The notes under the pieces are model-generated. The model saw only the letters and a program-made list of their open reading frames with translations, had not been told where the DNA came from and did no database searches. A stretch of 64,000 bases of DNA from Saussurea involucrata (Eukaryota > Streptophyta > Magnoliopsida > Asterales > Asteraceae): NCBI GenBank assembly GCA_033807775.1, contig CM066315.1:5956501-6020500 (forward strand). The letters run 5' to 3'. How positions within the stretch are numbered: position 1 is the stretch's first letter; the number at the start of each line of letters is the position of its first letter. Below, piece by piece: positions 55,891 to 64,000 of the stretch. The translations under genes and the position numbers were made by a program.

Positions 55891-56519
55891 ATTACATATT
55901 TTTAAAATTATAGACCTTTTTTTATTATGAATATTTATATTAGAATGGAGGGGATATACCCCAAGACAATGTAATATTAAAGTGAAAATACAACTATTTT
56001 TATTTAATCACATTATTTAAAAACTACAGAACAGTAATGAAATATATAGTTATTATAATAATATTTTAAAGCATATACTATAAATATTCATGGTAACCAA
56101 AAGATAATCAGATTAAACACACCATTTGTTGGTGATTTTAGTGTCATCGATCATTCGGTGCAATTGGTAGTAACATAAGTGCCAATGACGTTTTAAACTG
56201 TGATCTAATACAAGTCAGGAGATGCGGAATACACACTTGTATATAAAGTGAGTTTGATCACGAACACGACGAAATGGCGGGGGTTAAAGGAACCGCGCCC
56301 CCTTGCGGGGTTGAGGGGCCGTCCCGACGGTGTTTGAGGCAACACCTCTAAAGCTCTACATAATTTTGGACTGGAATGCAGTGGAAAACATGATCAGAAT
56401 GAAGGAAATGTTCAATTTTGATTAGTTTTGAGTTAACGTCAAGTGATGTGTTTTCAGACTTGGTTCTGGAAAACTTGGATCAGAGGCTCTGGTTAGCTAT
56501 CTCTGGTCGGATGATTGTA
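55891..56519. other. Unassigned spacer
   Basis: AT-rich to about 56260, then a short GC-rich island (about 56275-56340). No gene recognised; it may be old LTR debris. Confidence 0.4.
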
Positions 56520-56527
56520 CTTGAGAT

Positions 56528-57329
56528 TAGTGATGGCCAAAAAGCGGGTTCGGGTCGGGTCGGGCCGAGACAAAAACCGGGTTCAAACAGTAACGCCTAA
56601 AACCGATTCTGAGAAAAACCGGGTCGGGTCTGGCCGGGTTTAACCCGGAAATCCCTAACCCGTTTACTGTTAGGGAAAACCGGTTTTATAAAAACCGGGT
56701 CGGGCCGAGCCGGGCCCAAAACCGGTTCTGAGATCGTCACCCGATTTCAACCTCTTGCATCTCTCGTCGAAGTGGCGCTTTAACGTGGTATTTGAGGCGG
56801 CTTGAAGGAAATCTCCACACCGTTTGCATTGCGCTTTTTTGTACCGTCGGAAAACATCACCAAGTTGAAATGCTCCCAAACCGGTGCTTTTCGTCCATGC
56901 TCGGCAACAACGGTGTAATTTTTTTCGGCCATTTTTTTTAGAGTAGAGACTAGAGAACTAGAGATTTTATAGTAGAATTTGCGAGAAACGAATATAGCGA
57001 GAGCCGAGAAATGAGAATTGTATGCGTTTTTTGCGTTTTGTAAGTTGGTGATATGATCCATAACACCCCCTAGTATTTATATGGGTTGGAGGGTGAAAAA
57101 ACACCAAAAAAACGGCTAAAATGGACTCCAAACGGCTATATAACGGCTAATTTTTTGAAAAAAATCGGTTTCGGGCCGGGTCGGGCCAAAAACCGGGCCG
57201 TGAACCGGTTTCGAGTCGGGCCGGAGAAAAGGCCAAAAACCCAAACCGGCCCTGGCTATCGGGCTGGAAACCGGTTTTTGACCGGGTCGGGTCTGGTCGG
57301 GTCGGGTCGGGCCTAAATGGCCATCACTA
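56528..57329 (-). mobile_element. hAT transposon derivative with BED-finger remnant
   Basis: Ends TAGTGATGGCC and its inverse, with 8-bp TSD CTTGAGAT (56520-56527 and 57330-57337). Sub-terminal GGGTCGGG/ACCGGGT repeats. The interior keeps the 5' part of a minus-strand hAT gene; the catalytic region is deleted. Confidence 0.93.
56670..56932 (-). pseudogene. hAT transposase N-terminus with BED zinc finger, frameshifted
   Basis: From Met 56930-56932 the frame reads MAEKNYTVVAEHGRKAPVWE, the aromatic start of a BED finger. A one-base shift near 56860 is then needed to reach QCKRCGDF..LKRHFDERC, which supplies the remaining zinc ligands (CxxC and H..C). BED fingers bind the TIR and sub-terminal repeats. 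The downstream frame runs into translated terminal repeat. Broken and truncated. Confidence 0.75.
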
Positions 57330-57364
57330 CTTGAGATGTCTAAGTTACATCTCTGATCACGTAT

Positions 57365-60072
57365 TGTAACACCCGCAATTTTCGGATAAGCATAATTTCG
57401 AATCAGTGAGAAACCGATCTTTTAAGAAAAATATGAAAGGTAAGATTTTGGGTTAAATCTTAGATTTTATGGTCTTGTTAGATGAGGAATTCGAATACGA
57501 GTCCAGCGGTTCTTTTCGGAGCGAAATCGGAGCTATAACGAAGAAGTTATGGCCAAAACAATTTCAGTACACTTTGTGCGACTATGACCAGCGACAATGA
57601 CCGTGTCATTGTCGCGAAAAGGGTACAATCTACGGTACACCTTGTGCGACTATGACCAGCGACAATGACCGTGTCATTGTCGCAGACGGGTACCTGGTTG
57701 CTGTCAAATACGAATTTCATCCCCCAAACTTCATTTCTTCATATCTCTCTCATTTCAACTCCGATTTTGGCGATTCAAGTGGCTATGGTTCCGATTTTGA
57801 TAGCTCTTCAAGGATTTAGAAGGAGTTTGGAAGATCATTGGATGATTCAAGGGTGTTTGGTGATGGTAAGTCTCGAATCCCCTCCCTTTCTCTCCCAAAT
57901 CGTTTTCCCTTTTCTCCCCCTCAAACCCTAACTGATTTTGGAGCTTTTTCATGGAGATTAATGTGTTCCTCCTCCATTTTATGCTAGTGGATTCACTCAT
58001 TGATGCAAGAACGAGTCTCATCCACATCACTTTAGATTTTGGGGTTTTCTAGGTTTTCATCAAAACCTAAGTGGTGAGTTCATCCTCCTAGCTTCTATAC
58101 TTTCATATGAGTTATAAATGTTCCATTGATGATCTCCTAGTGTTTTGTTTCTCCAATTTCGATTTGGATGATTTTGGAGAAGTTAGGTTAATATTGGGGT
58201 TTTGGTTAAAATGGAGATTTTGATATAATATGTTGGGGAATGGTTTTAAAGTGGTTGAATATGAATATTCATAGTTGGAAGTTATGAATTTAGGTTTTTG
58301 GAGGTTTTGGCTTGAGGATACAAACTTCGTCAAAGGAGCATACGTTTGGGAAAAAAAATCTAGATTTAGCTAAGTCTAGCAAATGTGAGTTCAAGTTACT
58401 TTTCGAAAACGTTGTACATGCCAAAATGAGTATTTTACGAATATGTGTGTGTTTTACTTGAAAAGATATGTGGTTGAGTTATTTGGATAGTTTAACTCTT
58501 TTGAAATGTTTATCTTCATAAATGTGTAAAACGCCCATATTTGGGGCTTTTGAATATTTGGATGGTTAGAAATCATATTTTGTCTTTAAAAGGTTAATTG
58601 CTCAAAATGAGGTTTATTTGACGGTTTAATCATGTTAGTGTAAATTGATTTTATAAACCATGTGAGAAATACCCGATTTAGTGTCAAGAGTTATTTTGGA
58701 GAATTGTAAAGGTGTGAGTCCTTTTGGGGAAAACCCTTTTTGCTTAACCGTGTCAGGTTTTGGGTTAATAACGGCTTTGTGGTACTTGTTTACCTAACTG
58801 AGGTTTAGATGCATATTATTGCACATTATTGATATTTGCATGCTTGGGTGTTTTGTCATTCCGGGTTGAGCATGTTTTGGTAGACTGTGTTGCATTGGAT
58901 CCATAGGCACGTGAGTTAGTTTTATTTGATGGTCTATCTCCTTATGCACTCGGTTGTGTGGTTGGTTGACTTCGTCCCTTCACACAACAAGACGCGTTTT
59001 GTCCGTCACATGGTGCTGGAAGGCTGATATCAGCGGGCACTATTGGGAACGCATGGGTATATGCGTTAGGCCGTGGGGCCACTAGAGAGTAGGCAATAGG
59101 GGACACTGGAGTCCCTGAGGTGAAACTCGTCTAGACTGGATATGCAATGTGGTCCCCTGTAAGTCCTTGAGGTGTAACTCTACGGGGTATGCAATAAAGG
59201 CAATTTATTATGGTCCGAGGATTGTGATGTCTATATGGCATGGGAACTAGGACCGGGGCTTGAGGTGTAATCCAGTAACATCATAAGTGACCTAACTTTG
59301 TGTGCCCGTCACTTTTGATGGAATCGGGTCTCCCCCGTCACCGAAAGGTGTGGTTTTGGGTATAATATTTTATCCTTATTTTCGGTGACGCACTTGGTTT
59401 ATATGAAATGTCTTCATGGTTCATTGACAGAGTTTTTATGCCTCATTTATTTGGATGTTTTAAATATTGGAATTTTGTCCATGTTTATAATTCTTGGGAT
59501 ATTTACGTCTAAACATGTTTTGAGTGAATTGGAGTTGGAATTCATTTTAGAAAACACTTTATACACTTTGGGAACTTTTCTCCTAGATTTTGTGTGCGTT
59601 GGAAAATGATTCATTTAAGCCCGCTTGGGAAACCCTTTGGAAATAATTATCTCTGTCGCAACTTTCAACGAAAGATTTATCTAAATCATGACTAAAACCA
59701 CAACCTTCCGATTTATGATTTTTATGTAGTCATGATAAAATGTTTGAACTCACTAGGCGTAAGCCTAACCCTTTTTATTTGTCGGCATGTGCAACAGGCT
59801 CAAGTTGGGGTAACTCTAGCTACTTTATGAAGTGGCGGGTGCTAGTAGTGTGCACGAGAGGTGAAGTGTTTAGTGAAGTCTTCCGCACTTGTTTGGACTA
59901 GCAACTTTGTGTTGTGTTATGTGACACCCATTTAGGTCGTTTTATTTGGGGAATTTTAATGTTTTTAATTCCAAGGTATTTTGAGGAATAAATTGTAGAA
60001 ATGAATTTATCTATTTTGGTTGATTATTGAATTTTAAAGTTAGTTGCTCGTTCCAAATTTGAGGGTGTTACA
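57365..60072 (+). repeat. 5' LTR of gypsy-like element (2.7 kb)
   Basis: TGTAACACCCGC..GGGTGTTACA followed by a primer site. A 68-bp-spaced duplication (57567-57615 and 57635-57683) holds a perfect 11-bp-arm inverted repeat. A putative intron is at 58074-59797. Left flank CGTAT (57360-57364) is the TSD candidate. The 3' LTR is outside the window. Confidence 0.85.
58074..59797 (+). other. Putative LTR intron with hairpin branch point (57-kb LTR)
   Basis: Donor AGTG|GTGAGTT at 58074; hairpin 59754-59767 (TAGGC, GTAA tetraloop, GCCTA); CTAACC with A at 59768; acceptor GCAACAG ending 59797. Longest of the set. The downstream part holds repeats of GAGGTGTAACTC type (about 59100-59270). Confidence 0.45.
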
Positions 60073-60075
60073 AGT

Positions 60076-60087
60076 TGGTATCAGAGC
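60076..60087 (+). promoter_or_regulatory. Primer binding site, 57-kb element
   Basis: TGGTATCAGAGC, 3 nt after the LTR. Confidence 0.92.
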
Positions 60088-62717
60088 ATAAGTTTGAGAG
60101 ATTTAGGTGTTGATTTTGGATACCTAGACTCAAACTAGCGTTTGTTTAAGTAAATGAGAGTGAAATTCACCTTTAGGCACTTTAAGATAGGATGTTTCGA
60201 GGTCAATGGGTGTTGTTAGAAACGAGAATCATGTCGAGAGTAACAAGGATAATCATGTACGGTGCGTTCATAGTGACACCTGGCCAGTGCCATGGTGAAC
60301 CTACTAGTACATGTGCATACTTGAATTACTTTAATGTGATGATCGTTGGGGTAGCGAAGGAGATTCTAAGCTAGTAGTCGTTTGAATAGATGGACGATTC
60401 TAGTATTAGTCACTTGAAGTGACGATAAGCATGATATTTGCTTTAAGTAGACCGTTTCGGGTCAAGATTGATGGTTGGACTAGAACCATAGGCTTATTGA
60501 GCCGACTTTGATTTGAGGAAAAACCGTAAGGATAATTGATGTAATTTACGACCTTGCCTTAAGAGGTTAAAGCATCCGGATGACAATAGTGGATCGGAGA
60601 ATTTTGGAGGAGTATGAGTGGAGACGTTGAATGCCGACTAAGTCATGCACAAGGCTTATTTTGAAAATAAACTGCATCAATTATTTATTGTGTTTCAAAT
60701 CCTTATATGGATTGTGTTATGAATTTTGAGAAATGTTTAGCACACACACAAGATTTCAAATCATGGTTTTGAACGTGCATGAAATCGTTTTATTGCGGGA
60801 GTTGCAAACTCCGTCGGAATTTGTTTTGCTTTATTTCATTGTTGTTCAACATTTGTTTTGGATATAACGACAATCATATTTTATGATATTTAAGATGTTG
60901 GGCAATAAATACGGCTTGCGACTTTAACATTGGATCTCCTCCACATATGATAGAGTTGGGACGGAAAGTTATCTTCCATTATGTCTACATAAAAATATTT
61001 TGGAGAATTTGTTTAATGTGAGTTGTTAAACAAGGTTGTTTATATGGAATTACCAAAGAAGGAGATTTTTGGGATTTTGGCGTTTTAGTCATGGTTTTGC
61101 TTATTGCAATTTGACTTTTGGAGGCGTAATGTTTGGTGTCATTATATTGACTTGGGATTATTGAGTCCATTGAATTTCATGGAGTTTTGTTTTATGACGT
61201 ATTGAGTCGTGTGAGTGTAATTTCACAATGTGCACACTCCATTTACTTATGTGAAAATTTATGAATTATGTTGGGCATTTTGTCCCACTCGAGCTTCGTT
61301 GAGAAATAATAATTTTATGCCATAAGGCGACCAAAGAGACAAGTTTTGGAACTTTAGTGTCGCGTAATTTCTGTTTCAAAATTTTGTACTAGCACATTTC
61401 GTTGCAATCTGTTCAGTATGTGGATTGATTTATACATGACATAAGTAATGCATGAATGAACACCTTGGTAGTACTTTGTACAATTTACTTAGTGCGCATT
61501 TAGTCAGTTGATTGTTTTATTATCATTTTCATGTAAATGCATTATATCGACTAGGGGTATGCATCGCTTGGTAACCATGGTTTCTCAACACTTTGATAAT
61601 CGAGTCGTGCATGAAAACGTTTTGTTAATTCATTGTGTAAATGAAGACCATTTGGTCAAAGTATGCGTAATGTGGTAGAGATCATGCATAGTTCACAATA
61701 TACTACACTTTGAAAACACAAAGGTGTGAGTCGTTGACATTTGGTCAATTTTGGTTCGAGGAACATTTTGGAAAATTATAAGCCTTTTTGGTTTTGGAGA
61801 AAATGCGTATTTTGAGTATTTCATAACAAATAAACTTTTAGGCACTGACGTTTTAACGTTTTATATTTCGAATACAAAACTTTTGATGTAAATGCTCCGT
61901 AATGGAGATTTTGGAAAATCAATTGCCTAAACCTAGGGTGCATGAAATTGTTTATGTTTTGAACATTAATGCACACTGTTTGTATGATTTAAGGTCGAAA
62001 GTTGATTTGAACCCTTTTTGGTGTCAATAAATTATAAGCACTTATTTTCTCCTAAGTTTTGGGAAAACACATTGATGCGTGCGAGCCTTGTCAGAAACGT
62101 TTTACTCATGTGTCATTATATGACCGGATGAGAAAATTTTGGAAACGGATTTAAATAAATTCATCTTTTGAAACTTTGCCGTGAACCATTTGTTGCATGT
62201 TAATCCATTTCAAGAAAAACTTCTAGGAAGATGTTACAAACTTGCATGCCTACCCCAATTTGAGGTTCCCTCATAATGTTTTAGTCGATATCTTCAAATG
62301 ATGAAAACGTATTGGTTTTGTTTTGACCAAAGTGTATTTATGAAATCGTTCCATCGTTTTTGTAAAATAAACTGACACGCGCAAAATTTTGATTAGTAAC
62401 CTTGTTCCATGCCATTTTATGGGTGAAGGGAATTTTGGAGTCAAACGCCGTTTGAACTTCTTTTGAAGTACGTGCGGAATTTGTGTTGCATACAATTTAA
62501 AATGGGCAGTTACTTTACGTGCATGTCATGAGTCAATCCATACTAGAACCGTGGTGGTTCATTTTAAAGAAGTTGTTTATTACGCTTTTGCGTTATGTGA
62601 ATAATCTGAACTGCAATGAAATAATTTTTTTCAACATGATTTTCATATGTGGGACGAGTGTGTCCGTTTTTGCGTAACTACCGAATTGATGATAGTAGTT
62701 TTCTATGCGTACGATTT
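60088..62717 (+). other. Gene-less interior of 57-kb element
   Basis: No ORF above about 75 codons and no gag or pol motif. Block A lies at 60275-60317 (CACCTGGCCAGTG, then TAGTACATGTGCATACTTG). The interior is cut at 62717 by a reverse LTR; GATTT (62713-62717) is that insertion's TSD candidate. Confidence 0.6.
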
Positions 62718-62955
62718 TGTAACGTCCCAAAAATTACAAGGAATTTAAATTTTTAAAAATAATGCCTTCCATTATAAACAAACCATAAATTAGCAAATCC
62801 CTTTACAAATAAAAATAACGTCGTTAATTTAAACCGTCAAATAATATCTATGCAGCGGAAAGATTATCAAATTAAATCTCGACATTTAAAAATGAAACTC
62901 GAACAGCCTTCGCCTTGCGCTAGTGTGTATCGTCACGCTCGACTGCTACTCGCAC

Positions 62956-63429
62956 CTGAAATCATAAGATATTGGGAAGGGGTAAGCACGAAGCTTAGTG
63001 AATTCTACCACCTACGCAGGTAGCAATCACACATATATCGCCCCTACTCGCAAGTAGGCAAACAACACCACAATTACAAGTATAATAACAATCAAGGTTT
63101 AAACATGTAATCACATACCTCGGTCCCACCGAGCCCTCGGTCCCACCGAGTACACATTATATGATGTCCATACTAGCTCAGTCCCACCGAGCCCTCGGTC
63201 CCACCTAGTACACATTAAATGATATCCATACTAGCTCAGTCCCACCGAGCCCCTCAGTCCCACCGAGCCCCTCAGTCCCACCGAGGTGTACACAAAACAC
63301 ATACCATTCACATATTGTATAATTTACAACTAGCTATCATACCACAACTAGTTCACGTAAGCATACAATAACACGCAAAACTAACACAACATACATGTAA
63401 CTCCTAGTCTACGCAGTGAGAGAACTCAC
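62956..63429 (-). other. Putative LTR intron with hairpin branch point (right-edge LTR)
   Basis: Sense donor TTAAG|GTGAGTTC at 63429; hairpin 62983-62997 (TAAGC, TTCGT, GCTTA); branch-like CTTACC (A at 62983); acceptor GATTTCAG ending 62956. The hairpin array lies inside. Confidence 0.5.
63123..63285 (-). repeat. Seven-unit hairpin repeat array
   Basis: Units CTCGGTCCCACCGAG and CTCAGTCCCACCGAG, each a six-pair stem with a CCC loop, arranged in and around a 65-bp longer period (TACACATTA..CATACTAG). Confidence 0.85.
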
Positions 63430-64000
63430 CTTAAAGTAACGCAAGCCTTCGTGATCAGCAACACCAACCGGCTAACTTCCCTCACCTCTTTCCACCTAGA
63501 TACGCGTTAACAAACGTCAAAAGGAAGTCCCAACCCAAACTACGATTACTAACTTACCAAAACTAAACATTCCAGCTTTCTATCTAAAAACACAGGTCTG
63601 TTCGGGACCTGTTTTACCCCCTTAAAACTGATAATTCCAGAAACCAAATTCCATAATCACAAAGTCCCATGTCTTAGGGTTCCAGGGACATATCGCACGT
63701 GTTCTGGCGATTTTTCTACAATTTAATATGAATTTTCTCCGAACGACTATCAAAGCTGGAAGTTTCGGAACAGATTGTAAAACAGCCAATTTAGACCTAG
63801 CTATAGGCTTAATCAGATTTTCAGTAAAACACGAAAAACCTTCCCAACTCGATTTGTGAACTATGGGCACCGATTTCACCTCAAACCGAGTTACGAGGAA
63901 AAAGTTATGGTCTTAACAAAACAGGGGCAGACTAAGAAAACTTCACATGAAAACATAAGATGGTTTTTGGGGTTAGCACTAGCGGTTTAGGGTTAAGGCC

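Larger units (their letters stand above)
62718..64000 (-). repeat. Reverse gypsy-like LTR, runs off the window
   Basis: Plus strand starts TGTAACGTCCC. Minus orientation is set by the intron-like signals. A seven-copy hairpin array is at 63123-63285. The ORF at 63622-63879 has no recognised domain. Confidence 0.75.

Overview
The window is plant nuclear DNA, almost certainly from a eudicot; the mix of transposon families would suit Asteraceae, but that is a guess. I see no host protein-coding gene and no tRNA or rRNA gene. Nearly every base can be assigned to nested transposable elements. Many insertions still show target-site duplications (TSDs), so the order of events can be read.

Left part (1-3453): the 3' end of a Mutator-like (MULE) element with the C-terminus of its transposase, then a 1.2-kb fold-back MULE relative. 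Nest 1 (3454-21139): a PIF/Harbinger element (TSD TAA) carrying only ORF1 was hit by a 15.8-kb gene-less Ty3/gypsy-like LTR element (4733-20498, TSD CTAGC). That was hit by a second one (7044-14873, TSD AGAAT), whose 3' LTR was hit by a hAT MITE (13977-14703, TSD ATTGCGAT). Middle (21143-30181): two Tourist-like MITEs, a reverse solo LTR, a truncated gypsy 3' end with its LTR, a small Helitron, and a hAT element keeping the last transposase exons.

Right part: a minus-strand gypsy-like element (30182-about 35950), a segmental duplication of an LTR plus copia flank (35950-38695), and a minus-strand Ty1/copia element. The copia gag zinc knuckle is split by a 14.8-kb insertion (39135-53936). That insertion is a tandem copia (Sirevirus-like) array of three 1198-bp LTRs and two internal regions. 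Next come the host copia LTR, an older LTR fragment, a hAT element with a BED finger (56528-57329), a gypsy-like 5' LTR plus internal region (57365-62717), and a reverse LTR running off the right edge (62718-64000).

The most interesting signal is shared by all seven gypsy-like LTR families (nine copies). Each LTR has an AG|GTGAGT-type donor, then a family-specific repeat block, then a short hairpin whose stem sequence changes with compensation between families. The hairpin 3' arm ends in a CTAAC-like branch-point motif 27-32 nt before a CAG acceptor. This looks like an intron inside the LTR with a structured branch point. A second covarying hairpin sits directly before the polypurine tract. 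The gypsy-like elements have little or no coding capacity, yet the two complete ones have very similar LTR pairs, and they share non-coding internal blocks. They are therefore probably mobilised in trans, with selection acting on cis-acting RNA signals.
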